Notes under the pieces: generated by a model | Database searches by the model: none | Told to the model about the DNA's origin: nothing | What the model saw: the letters and a program-made list of their open reading frames with translations, nothing else | In this document: positions 9,823-17,734 of the stretch, piece after piece | How positions within the stretch are numbered: position 1 is the first letter of the stretch | Layout of the letters: every line of letters starts with the position of its first letter | Assembly (NCBI RefSeq): GCF_014109765.1 | Contig: NZ_CP059139.1 | Span: 2,980,001-3,044,000, forward strand | Source: Pseudomonas berkeleyensis | Lineage (GTDB): Bacteria; Pseudomonadota; Gammaproteobacteria; Pseudomonadales; Pseudomonadaceae | Length of the DNA stretch: 64,000 bases | Reading direction: 5' to 3' | Position numbers and translations under genes: made by a program

Positions 9823-10131
9823 TTCGACCACACTCCTCGAACGGATATGACTACGGGTTGGCCCAGTCTATGACGCTCCGGCCGGACGAAAGTGCCCGGC
9901 TCCCGGCCGTTTCGCTTGCACGATCATACCCATGCCTGCTGCCGGCTGGCGAACCACTCCGTGCAATATCGTGCTCAGGGTGAAAAATCAGCTTCCCTGC
10001 ATGGCGCCGCAAAGCAGCACCCGCCTGTCGGTGAACGAGCCAAGGCAGCCATCGACGAATTCTAGCAAAGGGTCTCTTGGCGCCGCCCCACCTCAGGGGT
10101 AAGGTCGATGCCTCTGTGAGGGATATCGTCA
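9823..10131. other. Divergent intergenic region, no gene seen
   Basis: About 309 bases between the divergent lipoprotein and patatin genes. It must hold both promoters, but I see no convincing -35/-10 pair, operator or RNA gene. A GAGGGATAT ribosome-binding site for the patatin gene lies at its right end. Confidence 0.5.
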
Positions 10132-11145
10132 ATGAGCAAGAAAGTAGCGCTGGTATTAGGCTCCGGGGGCGCACGTGGTTATGCGCACATCGGCGTGATC
10201 GAAGAGTTGCAGGAGCGGGGTTACGAAATCGGCTGTATCGCCGGTTGCTCCATGGGCGCCGTGGTCGGCGGCATCTTTGCCGCTGGCAAGCTGCGCGAAT
10301 ACCGCGAGTGGATAGAAAGCCTGGATTATCTGGACGTGCTGCGACTGCTCGACGTCAGCTTCCGCCTCGGCGCCATTCGCGGTGAGCGGGTGTTTGGCCG
10401 CATTCAAGAGATCGTCGGCGAGGTGGACATCGAGAACCTGGATATCCCCTTCACCGCTGTCGCCACCGACCTGACCAACCAGCAGGAAATCTGGTTCCAG
10501 GAGGGCTGCCTGCACCAGGCGATGCGCGCTTCGGCGGCAATCCCCAGCCTGTTCACACCAGTCATCCAGGGCAAACGCATGCTGGTCGACGGTGGCCTGC
10601 TCAATCCGCTGCCGATCGTGCCAGTGGTTTCCAGCCACTGCGACCTGATCGTCGCGGTCAACCTCAACGCCACCAACCAGAATCACTACCAATTGCCGGT
10701 GATCGAGCGCCCCGCGGCACTCAAGGGACGCATCGATCAGTTGATGAGCAGCCTCGGCTCACGTCTGCCGAGCTTTCGTCGCAAGAGCGAGGATGAAGCA
10801 CTGCTGCTCGCCGAAGAGCAGCGCATCGCTGACGAAGTCAGCCCGGCCGCTGCACCAAACCGCAAACAGGATGGGGATGACGCAGCGCCGAAATCCGCCA
10901 GCGGCTCGCGGGTTGCAGAGTTCAGCGGTCCGGCCTCGCTGCTGGAATTGGTCAACCAGAGCTTCGAAGTCATGCAGACCTCGCTGGCGCAGTACAAGAT
11001 CGCCGGCTATCCACCGGACATCCTGATCAACGTTCCCAAGCGCGCCTGCCGCTTCTTCGAGTTCTACAAGGCGCCGGAGCTGATCATGCTCGGCCGGCAG
11101 ATCGCTCGCGACACCCTGGACAAATACGAAAGCGAGCGCGGCTAA
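10132..11145 (+). CDS. Patatin-like phospholipase (RssA-type)
   Basis: 337-residue patatin-family serine hydrolase. The oxyanion glycine-rich loop is GSGGARG at residues 10-16, the nucleophile is Ser40 in GCSMG, and the catalytic Asp is D153 in VDGGLLNP. The Ser-Asp dyad is therefore intact and lipid acyl hydrolase activity is expected. No signal peptide is visible, so it is probably cytoplasmic. A charged, low-complexity linker (about residues 215-265) separates the catalytic domain from a C-terminal helical part with RACRFFEFYKAPELI. Resembles RssA/YchK-type bacterial patatins. Confidence 0.9.
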   Translation: MSKKVALVLGSGGARGYAHIGVIEELQERGYEIGCIAGCSMGAVVGGIFAAGKLREYREWIESLDYLDVLRLLDVSFRLGAIRGERVFGRIQEIVGEVDIENLDIPFTAVATDLTNQQEIWFQEGCLHQAMRASAAIPSLFTPVIQGKRMLVDGGLLNPLPIVPVVSSHCDLIVAVNLNATNQNHYQLPVIERPAALKGRIDQLMSSLGSRLPSFRRKSEDEALLLAEEQRIADEVSPAAAPNRKQDGDDAAPKSASGSRVAEFSGPASLLELVNQSFEVMQTSLAQYKIAGYPPDILINVPKRACRFFEFYKAPELIMLGRQIARDTLDKYESERG

Positions 11146-11155
11146 TCAGCCGCGC
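11136..11155. terminator. Eight-base-pair hairpin spanning two convergent stop codons
   Basis: GCGCGGCT-AATC-AGCCGCGC, whose loop is made of the last two bases of the patatin TAA and the first bases of the opposing TGA. The two genes abut with no spacer. There is no T tract. Confidence 0.45.
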
Positions 11156-12231
11156 GGCTCCTCGCCAGGCAACGGCTTGTCCACCACCGTTTCGGCTGGC
11201 GGCGTCTTGTCCGCTACCCAGTCGCTGAGCAGGCTGTAGGCCACCGCCAGCAGAGTCGGGCCAAGGAACAGGCCCATGAAGCCGAAGGCGAGAATGCCGC
11301 CGAACACCCCCAGCAGCACCACCACCAGCGGCAGGTTGCCGCCACGGCTGATCAGATAGGGTTTGAGGATGTTGTCCACGCCGCTGATGACGAAGAAACC
11401 CCAGACGCCAAGGAAGATCGCCATGCCGATCTCCCCCTGCCAGACCAACCAGGCCACAGCCGGGCCCCAGATCAGCGGCGGAATCATGATGAAGCTGAAA
11501 GCGAAGGTCAGCAGGCCCAGCACCAGTGCGCCCGGCACGCCGGCGATGACGAAACCGATGTAGGCCAGCACGGCCTGCGCGGCGGCGGTACCGATGACCC
11601 CGTTGACCACCCGCTGCACGGTACCGGCGACCAGTTCCAGATAATGATCGGCACGCTCGCCGATCAGTCGCTCCAGCAGGCTGTGGACGAACACCGCCAG
11701 GCGCGGCCCATCACGGTAGAAGAAGAACACCAGCACCAGGCTCAGTGCCAGCTCGACCATACCGCCGCCGATCTTCGCACTGCGCGCCAACAGCCAATTG
11801 CCTACCTGGCCCAGATACGGACGCACGGTATCGAAGAATGCGGCGCCCTGCTGGTCGATGGTGCGCCACAGCTCAACCAGTCGTTCGCCTACCAGTGGTA
11901 CACCGGCCAACCAATTGGGCGGCGGCGGTAAGCCTTCTACCTGCAGATCCTTGACCAGCGCGTTGGCATCCTTGATGTGATCGGCGAGGTTGAATCCCAG
12001 CCAGATCAACGGCACCGCCACCAGTACGACCCACACCCCGGTCAGAATACCCGCCGCCAGCGACAGCCGCCCATTGAGCAGTTGCGTCAACAGACGCATC
12101 AGCGGCCAGCTGGCGAATGCCAGCACACCTGCCCAGAACAGCGCCGACCAGAACGGCGCCAATACCCAGAGACTGGCCGCCAGCAAACCGAACAACAGGA
12201 TCTGTACCAGCAGACGATCATTTGTGGCCAT
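11146..12231 (-). CDS. AI-2E family transporter (PerM/YdiK-like permease)
   Basis: 361-residue polytopic membrane protein of the AI-2E/UPF0118 family with about seven to eight hydrophobic segments. Helices are clear at about residues 8-45, 60-90, 145-165, 200-300 and 300-345. It contains the family-typical IPPLIWGPAVAWLVWQG and VDNILKPYLISRG segments. Members include autoinducer-2 exporters, Na+/H+ antiporters and proteins of unknown substrate; none can be chosen here. The start at 12231 (MATNDRLL) follows AAGGGAG. The C-terminal tail is proline- and glutamate-rich. Confidence 0.88.
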   Translation of the reverse strand: MATNDRLLVQILLFGLLAASLWVLAPFWSALFWAGVLAFASWPLMRLLTQLLNGRLSLAAGILTGVWVVLVAVPLIWLGFNLADHIKDANALVKDLQVEGLPPPPNWLAGVPLVGERLVELWRTIDQQGAAFFDTVRPYLGQVGNWLLARSAKIGGGMVELALSLVLVFFFYRDGPRLAVFVHSLLERLIGERADHYLELVAGTVQRVVNGVIGTAAAQAVLAYIGFVIAGVPGALVLGLLTFAFSFIMIPPLIWGPAVAWLVWQGEIGMAIFLGVWGFFVISGVDNILKPYLISRGGNLPLVVVLLGVFGGILAFGFMGLFLGPTLLAVAYSLLSDWVADKTPPAETVVDKPLPGEEPRG

Positions 12232-12261
12232 GAAGCGAAACTCCCTTCGACGAAACGACAA

Positions 12262-12280
12262 AGCGCCCATGATGGGCGCT
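12262..12280 (-). terminator. Probable terminator of the DUF4892 gene
   Basis: Eight-base-pair stem AGCGCCCA-TGA-TGGGCGCT about 27 bases past the DUF4892 stop; on the reverse strand it is followed by TTTGTCGTTTCG, a weak T-rich tail. Confidence 0.5.
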
Positions 12281-12307
12281 CTGCAACAGGCGATTGCGGG
12301 CGATAGC

Positions 12308-13111
12308 TTAACGCAACAAACGTACGCTCAGTGCGCCATCCTCACCATCGCCCAGCTCCAGGCGAGCTTCGCGCACGCGCTGCTCGATCAGGGCCTCGCG
12401 CCAGGGCTCCGCTTGATCACCGGACAGCGCGACGCGCAAGGTACTGTCCAGATTCAGGCTGCGTGCCAGCACTTCCACCCAGGCGCTATCGGCCTTGGCG
12501 TCATCGGGTAGCTTCAGTTGCCCATCGGTACGCAACTGACGCAACAGCGTCGCAGGCGTCGGTAACAGCTCGCCCAGCGGCGCAGCGGCGTCCAGTTGCT
12601 CGACATGCAGATAGGCGCGGCGGTTGCCGCGGGTGATGCTGTAGAGCGCCAGCAGGCTTTCATGATTCGGCTCGGCCAGACGCAACAGCGCATAAGACTG
12701 CTGATCGTCGGAGCCATACAGTGTGGCATTGCCGAATACCGAGTTGGCCCACAGGCTGCTCGCACCGCACTCACGTCCTTGGCACCAGTAGAGCAGTTCG
12801 GCGCCCTGCTCCAGCAAGGCCTCGCGAGCATCTCCGAACACCTGGTCAGCGCTGTGGGTGCGTGGAAGTTCGTAGGTCACCGCAGTGTGCTGGCCCTGCA
12901 CCAGAATCTCCCGCTCGTAACGCAGGCGACCGCTGATACGGCGAATCGACCCCTGCGGATAGATGCGCTCGACATCCGGTGCGTCCTTGAACGCAACGAT
13001 GTGGCTTGCAGGAAAGCGAGGAAGAACCTCGAGGTCACGGCTGCCAGGAAGATCGGCCGCCAACACGGCACCGCTGCAGAACGTGGCAAACACCGCGGAA
13101 AATAGCTTCAT
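12308..13111 (-). CDS. DUF4892 domain-containing exported protein
   Basis: 267 residues with a signal peptide (MKLFSAVFATFCSGAVLAAD, cleavage after VLA). The rest matches the DUF4892 pattern: DLPGSRDLEVLPRFP at the mature N-terminus, a two-cysteine element YWCQGRECGASSLWAN around residue 125, then YLHVEQLD. Probably periplasmic or outer-membrane associated; function unknown. The ATG at 13111 was chosen for the signal peptide, although its GAAGGGA site is only three bases away; an in-frame ATG at 13123 adds four residues and is possible. Confidence 0.8.
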   Translation of the reverse strand: MKLFSAVFATFCSGAVLAADLPGSRDLEVLPRFPASHIVAFKDAPDVERIYPQGSIRRISGRLRYEREILVQGQHTAVTYELPRTHSADQVFGDAREALLEQGAELLYWCQGRECGASSLWANSVFGNATLYGSDDQQSYALLRLAEPNHESLLALYSITRGNRRAYLHVEQLDAAAPLGELLPTPATLLRQLRTDGQLKLPDDAKADSAWVEVLARSLNLDSTLRVALSGDQAEPWREALIEQRVREARLELGDGEDGALSVRLLR

Positions 13112-13250
13112 ATGTCCCTTCATCGAATGGCAATCCGTTGAAAGTAAGCGGCGGGTAAACGTGCGATGCAGCAAGTGGCGACTTTTTGCGGGTCGATCAT
13201 GCGATCCTCCATGGCAGACCGCCACACCTTTCCCCACGACCACAGGCAAG

Positions 13251-14114
13251 TCAAGGCAAGCGCAGGAATGGATTGAAACAATCCGCTACACGTTGTGCGC
13301 CCGCCTCGTCATCCAGATGCAGATGGTGGCCGCCCGGCAAGCGGTGAATCTCGAACGGCAGATCCTGCAGCAACGCCTGTACTGCGGACTGGGCGCCCAT
13401 CATGCCTTGCTCCGCCAGCACCAGGCTGACTGGGCATTGCAGCGCACGGACGAAGGCCTGGGCATGCGCCCAGCTCAGGCGCAGCGGCGACGGTAAGGTC
13501 AGACGACTATCGGTTCGCCAGGTGTAGCCACCCGGCACCGGCATCAGCCCACGCTGGGCCAGCAGCTCCGCAGCCTCGCGACTGACTGCACCAACCCCCT
13601 TCATGCGCGCTTCGACAGCACGCGCCATCTCGGCGTACACCGGCTTGCGCTTGTCATTCAGCGCCTGCCTGGCGCGCAGCGCCTCACCGAGCTTCTGTGG
13701 CGCCTGTTCGGCTTCACCGGTATAGGGCACCAGGCCATCGATCAACGCCAGACGCGCAATCCGCTCGGGCATGGCCGCCGCCAGCAGCACCGAGGTGATC
13801 GCCCCCATCGAGTGACCGAGGATGGAAAAGCGCTCCCAGCCAAACTGCTCGGCGACCTGCAGCACATCAAAGGCGTAGTCCCATAGCGCATAACCGGCCC
13901 CCGCCGAGCGGTGTTCGGAATGGCCATGACCGGCAAAGTCCAGGGCCACGATGCGCAGACCGTCGAGCTTCGGGGCCAGACGCGCGAAGCTGGCGGCATT
14001 GTCCAGCCAGCCGTGCAGGGCCAACACCGGCACCCCATCGTCCGGCCCATACAGGTGAGCCGCCAGTTCGATATGCGGCAAGCTCAGGCGAACTTCCTCG
14101 AAGCTGTTATTCAT
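13251..14114 (-). CDS. Alpha/beta hydrolase
   Basis: 287-residue alpha/beta-hydrolase. Oxyanion region LALHGWLDN near residue 31, nucleophile Ser102 in GHSMG, and a probable catalytic His in PGGHHLHLD near the C-terminus. No signal peptide, so cytoplasmic. Substrate unknown; esterase or C-C hydrolase roles are possible. Its ATG overlaps the stop of the upstream hydrolase gene by four bases, so two paralogous hydrolases form an operon. A similar hydrolase pair is known in P. aeruginosa near the fabA region. Confidence 0.88.
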   Translation of the reverse strand: MNNSFEEVRLSLPHIELAAHLYGPDDGVPVLALHGWLDNAASFARLAPKLDGLRIVALDFAGHGHSEHRSAGAGYALWDYAFDVLQVAEQFGWERFSILGHSMGAITSVLLAAAMPERIARLALIDGLVPYTGEAEQAPQKLGEALRARQALNDKRKPVYAEMARAVEARMKGVGAVSREAAELLAQRGLMPVPGGYTWRTDSRLTLPSPLRLSWAHAQAFVRALQCPVSLVLAEQGMMGAQSAVQALLQDLPFEIHRLPGGHHLHLDDEAGAQRVADCFNPFLRLP

Positions 14115-14914
14115 GCGCGCTCCTCATTCGAGTCATCCCAGCGGTTGAACAGTTGGCGCAGCAACGCAGCCGTATCCTGCGGGCGCTCCAGAGGAAACAT
14201 GTGTCCGCCCGGTAGGTGGTGATATTCGGCCTGCGGCATGCGCCGCAACAGTCGAGCATGATGCGGCAGAACTACCCGGCTATGACGGCCACGCACCATG
14301 GCCAGCGGCACGGCCAATTGCTGAGGCCGACCTGGTGAGGTATGCGGCACGTTACGATAAATGCTGATTTCCGTGGCCGGATCGAACTTCAGGCGCAAGC
14401 CCTGCTCCGCCACCTGCAGGCCATGGCTGACATAGGCGTCGAGGCACTCGGGATCGAAACGGCGAAACAGACTCTTGCCGGCAAAATACTCCCGCGCCTC
14501 GACCGGATCGGCGAATGCCTCCCGACGCCCGAGAGTACGCCCGGCCGGCGTAATGCGATCAATGAATCCAAAGCGCTTGGCGGCACGTATCACCACGCGG
14601 TCGACCAGGGTCAGTACCGGCGAGTCGAGCATCACCACGCCGCGATACAACTCAGGTCGGCGCAGTACGGCGTGATAGTGCAGAACGCCCCCCAGCGAGT
14701 GACCAACACCCCATATTGGTTCAGCGCTCTGCTGCAGATGGTGGATCAGCTCATCCACCAGATTGTCCCAGTTCTCATTGACCGGGAATTTCGGATCATG
14801 GCCGTGCTGCTCCAGATAGCGCACCTGATAATCCGGGGCCAAGGCGGCGAACAGCTTGCCGTAAGTAGCAGACGGAAAACCGTTGGCGTGGGCGAAGAAG
14901 ATCGGCTGCGACAT
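14111..14914 (-). CDS. Alpha/beta hydrolase
   Basis: 267-residue alpha/beta-hydrolase. N-terminal FFAHANGFPSATY replaces the usual HG oxyanion motif, the nucleophile is Ser73 in VGHSLGG, and the final His lies in PGGHMFPLERP. The mid-region cap is basic. Start at 14914 (MSQPIFFAHA) has a CAGGAA site six bases upstream, which rejects a 44-codon longer frame. First gene of the two-hydrolase operon; it lies beside the left edge of the AT-rich RiPP island. Confidence 0.88.
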   Translation of the reverse strand: MSQPIFFAHANGFPSATYGKLFAALAPDYQVRYLEQHGHDPKFPVNENWDNLVDELIHHLQQSAEPIWGVGHSLGGVLHYHAVLRRPELYRGVVMLDSPVLTLVDRVVIRAAKRFGFIDRITPAGRTLGRREAFADPVEAREYFAGKSLFRRFDPECLDAYVSHGLQVAEQGLRLKFDPATEISIYRNVPHTSPGRPQQLAVPLAMVRGRHSRVVLPHHARLLRRMPQAEYHHLPGGHMFPLERPQDTAALLRQLFNRWDDSNEERA

Positions 14915-15327
14915 GCGCAATTCCTGCTGATAGGTATTCGCCGATTCTCCAGTAGCACCGCCAGGCCGGCAATGACTGTAATGGCCATCGATGGCGACGC
15001 AATGGTCAGATATATCCAGTCGTTGAAAAGCCACCTGAGTTAGCAATAGGATAAGCGAGGCTGGCAGGCGCCGCCCCTCAGCGTAATCAGTGCTAATGTG
15101 CTATGCAGCCATGGCAGCGCCAGTCCACCAGCGCAAATTAGCAACACAGAAAAACAACAAGCGAGCCCCGCATGCTCCCAGCCCACAAGACAGTCAGCAC
15201 GACCTTACTTAGAGGCTGTCATGCAAGCTTGGATGACGCGCTGTGCATGAGCGATGCAATAACCAATGACAAACAGTCGAAGCTGACTGTGCCGGCTTCA
15301 CCACGTGCCCAGAGTTAGAACCCTGAA
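14915..15327. other. Left junction of the RiPP island, no gene seen
   Basis: About 413 bases without a convincing gene. Base composition shifts here from GC-rich to AT-richer. It should contain divergent promoters for the hydrolase pair and for the PqqD-like gene. I see no tRNA, integrase, direct repeat or insertion sequence end that would mark how the island entered. Confidence 0.5.
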
Positions 15328-15657
15328 ATGGCTGAAAAATTCTCCACTCTCATGCCCGATACAGTGATTGGCCAGGCCTCACCCGGCGTATCGGCCATGA
15401 TGGGGGAGCACCTGGTCATGCTGAGCGTTGAACAGGGCGCCTACTTTGACCTGAACCCAACAGCAAAACTGATATGGGAATCGCTAGCTAGCCCTCGCAC
15501 AATGCATGAGCTATGCATGATTATCCATGAAGAATACGAGGTCTCTGAACAAGACTGCAAAGATTCGGTAGAGCGTTTTGTTTTGGAATTACACAAAGAG
15601 AACATGGTTTCCTTGCAAGACCTCACCACCCAAGCAATCGAAACATCGCAAGCCTAA
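15328..15657 (+). CDS. PqqD-family protein, probable RiPP recognition element (lasso B1-like)
   Basis: 109 residues with the PqqD fold: a strand pair ending in the hallmark YFDLNPTAKLIWESL (about residues 39-54), then a winged-helix-like helical half rich in acidic residues. In lasso peptide pathways a free-standing PqqD-like protein (B1) binds the precursor leader and presents it to the processing enzymes; this is the expected role. The gene is followed after about 33 bases by the small precursor gene, which supports that reading. Its ribosome-binding site is weak. Codons are AT-rich compared with the flanks, suggesting transfer. Confidence 0.82.
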   Translation: MAEKFSTLMPDTVIGQASPGVSAMMGEHLVMLSVEQGAYFDLNPTAKLIWESLASPRTMHELCMIIHEEYEVSEQDCKDSVERFVLELHKENMVSLQDLTTQAIETSQA

Positions 15658-15690
15658 ACCTTTCAAGCAACCTCAACAGCCGAGAAAATC

Positions 15691-15852
15691 ATGCAAAAAA
15701 CAGACACCAAGCAGCGCAAAAATGCCAACAGCCCAGTCTCTTCTGCCAAAAAAGCCTTTATTGCGCCAAAACTGGAAAAACTGGATACCGCACTAACCAA
15801 AAGTGGCGCGGGAACCTCTACCACCTCTGACCTCGCCACATATCAAAGCTAA
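15691..15852 (+). CDS. Lasso-peptide-like RiPP precursor
   Basis: 53-residue basic peptide. The leader contains F23-I-A-P26-K-L28, matching the aromatic-x-x-Pro-x-Leu motif through which lasso leaders bind PqqD-like proteins, and Thr36, which would be the conserved -2 Thr if the core starts at Ser38. The C-terminal part is SGAGTSTTSDLATYQS, with Asp47 the only acidic residue in it and Ser53 last. SGAGTST resembles the AGPGTST start of paeninodin, a lasso peptide phosphorylated on its C-terminal Ser. The ring size is unclear: Asp47 would be residue 10, 9 or 8 for a core starting at Ser38, Gly39 or Ala40. Precursor identity rests on motif and context. Confidence 0.75.
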   Translation: MQKTDTKQRKNANSPVSSAKKAFIAPKLEKLDTALTKSGAGTSTTSDLATYQS

Positions 15853-16163
15853 CCCAAAGCATTCTAACAATACCGTTTTTCACACACTGGCGGAAGGCTC
15901 GCTCTGATAGACAATATACTCCCACTACACAGCGCGCCTCTAAAATTCAAGAAAAGCAGCTAACACAATGGAAACTATTGAAAACGGAATTCACTCCTTG
16001 AAAAATACATCGGAAAAACTAGAATCTTAGAGGCACTCATAAGCGCCCGCCGTATATACCTGCGGCAAGTGCAGGAGCACGACCATATATTCCACATCTT
16101 ACTCAGAGCAAGCGACCTCCAACACAGGAATCATCCAAGCCATTACAAACAGAAAATTTAGAG
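15853..16163 (+). other. AT-rich gap, possible degraded gene
   Basis: Between the precursor and the glycosyltransferase lies about 311 bases where a lasso B2 peptidase would fit only in part. One short frame starts at ATG 15968 (20 codons, MEТIEN-like start then stop at 16030). Another frame just downstream, without a start codon, reads ILEALISARRIYLRQV, faintly like the N-terminal helix of lasso B2 proteins. No catalytic Cys/His motif is seen in any frame. I cannot decide between a decayed gene and a leader region. Confidence 0.3.
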
Positions 16164-17732
16164 ATGCTGAACGCCCTACATGATGCCCAACCAAAAATCA
16201 GCATTATTTGGCTTCACTCAGGCACCATTAAAAACGAGAACTATGGAAACTTCCTCCAGAGAGTATTGAAGCCATGTTCTTTGTGGCATAACGATTCTCT
16301 AGTCGATATTACGGAGCTATCCGTACATGCTCCAGAAGCTTTCGACTTTTCACTACACTGCGATCTGCTAGTCGTTATTCAGTGTGATATCCACTGGCTA
16401 TGGAACGTTATTCAGCACAGAAAAAAATCCAACCGAGCCACGCTGTATGAGATCAATGATGATATTGCCTCACTTGGCGACTGGCTGCCTGCGACTCATC
16501 CACTGAACTCCCCGCTAGGCCGACAGCATCTACTGAATCTGGCTCATTGTTGCGATGCAGTTTTATTTTCATCTCAAGAACTCGCCAAATATTATCAAAT
16601 ATTACACCCCGTGCGACTGGTCTGCGATCCATGGGTTAGCCCCCTCCGCACCAATACCCTCAAGCAAGATGGATTCGTCATTGGCTGGGGAGGTTCGACC
16701 ACTCACCTGGATGACTTGCTGTGGATTGCCCCAGCGCTAAGAAAATTTCTTGAATGCCACCCCGACACTCGATTTTCGATCATGGGTTGCAATAGTACGC
16801 TAAGCGAGTTCTTGAACGCATTACCATCTGAGCAAGTCATGCATACTCCTTTTGGGGATGAAACCGAATACTTCATTTTTTTACAATCGCTGCATGTGGG
16901 CATCGCGCCACTCAAAGACACTCGCTTCAACCGCTGCCGCAGCGACGGCAAATTCGTTCAATATTCCATCAATGGCTGCGCCAGCCTTCTCAGCAACATA
17001 GCCCCATTTCACGCTCATCACGAGCGAGCCATTCTCTTTGACTCACCAGAAACCCTCTATCAGGGGCTGGAACGACTTTATCAGGATCGTTCTGCACTAA
17101 GCAGACTGGCAGAAACAGCCCACCAATGGGCACGAGAACATCGAAGTCCGTTAGCCGTAAAGAATCATCTGAAATCGATATTTTCGATGTTCCTTCCGCA
17201 GACACCTCATGGCAAGCAGATGCTCTGGCCTGAAAAAGAACGAAATATATGGTGGGCAATTCACGAAGCCATGAGCGCGCAGGATTACGAGCAATCGATT
17301 CTGCTGTGCGATACGCTGCTGGATGAACACGCAGACCTGCCTCAAGTACGCTGGCTATTGATACAGAGCCTGCTTGCTGCAGGACAGAGAGAACAGGCAT
17401 TCGACGCAACACAGGCGCCCACCCACAGCGCCATCTGGGCAGATGAGTTTTCTGCGCTGGCCCACTCGATTGCTCCGTCATCTGATACTCAGCGCAAAGC
17501 AAGCCTTTTGGAAAAATTACAACATCCCCTGAAAAAGATTCAGCTCAAAGGACTACCAGCAAAAGGTCTAGAACACCATTTTCGACTGACACTAGACTGG
17601 CTGCCTTACGATTACTTCTCCTTATTTGGTCTCATCCAGATATTAGAGAAACACAGCCCAGAAAGCAGAGAGCTGGATATGCTCAGATCACGTGCCAATC
17701 TCCTGGCACCAGAAAATTCATCGCAGGGTTGA
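16164..17732 (+). CDS. Glycosyltransferase (GT-B fold, family 1/4-like) with helical C-terminal extension
   Basis: 522 residues. The first two thirds look like a GT-B glycosyltransferase: an N-terminal Rossmann-like half (VIQCDIHWLWNVIQHRK), a linker, then the donor half starting FVIGWGGSTTHLDDLLW near residue 172. It ends with the family-typical FGDETEYFIFLQSLHVGIAPLKDTRFN and KFVQYSINGCASLLSN region (about 230-285). The last 170 residues are helical, possibly TPR-like. Within this cluster it could glycosylate the peptide, its Ser/Thr residues or a phosphate on them. The stop overlaps the start region of the kinase gene, so the two are coupled. Confidence 0.78.
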   Translation: MLNALHDAQPKISIIWLHSGTIKNENYGNFLQRVLKPCSLWHNDSLVDITELSVHAPEAFDFSLHCDLLVVIQCDIHWLWNVIQHRKKSNRATLYEINDDIASLGDWLPATHPLNSPLGRQHLLNLAHCCDAVLFSSQELAKYYQILHPVRLVCDPWVSPLRTNTLKQDGFVIGWGGSTTHLDDLLWIAPALRKFLECHPDTRFSIMGCNSTLSEFLNALPSEQVMHTPFGDETEYFIFLQSLHVGIAPLKDTRFNRCRSDGKFVQYSINGCASLLSNIAPFHAHHERAILFDSPETLYQGLERLYQDRSALSRLAETAHQWAREHRSPLAVKNHLKSIFSMFLPQTPHGKQMLWPEKERNIWWAIHEAMSAQDYEQSILLCDTLLDEHADLPQVRWLLIQSLLAAGQREQAFDATQAPTHSAIWADEFSALAHSIAPSSDTQRKASLLEKLQHPLKKIQLKGLPAKGLEHHFRLTLDWLPYDYFSLFGLIQILEKHSPESRELDMLRSRANLLAPENSSQG

Positions 17733-17734
17733 TC

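Noticed and set aside
15968..16030. 20-codon frame in the island gap as a second precursor
   Set aside because: No leader motif, no ribosome-binding site and no core-like Gly or Asp pattern; kept only as part of the gap description.
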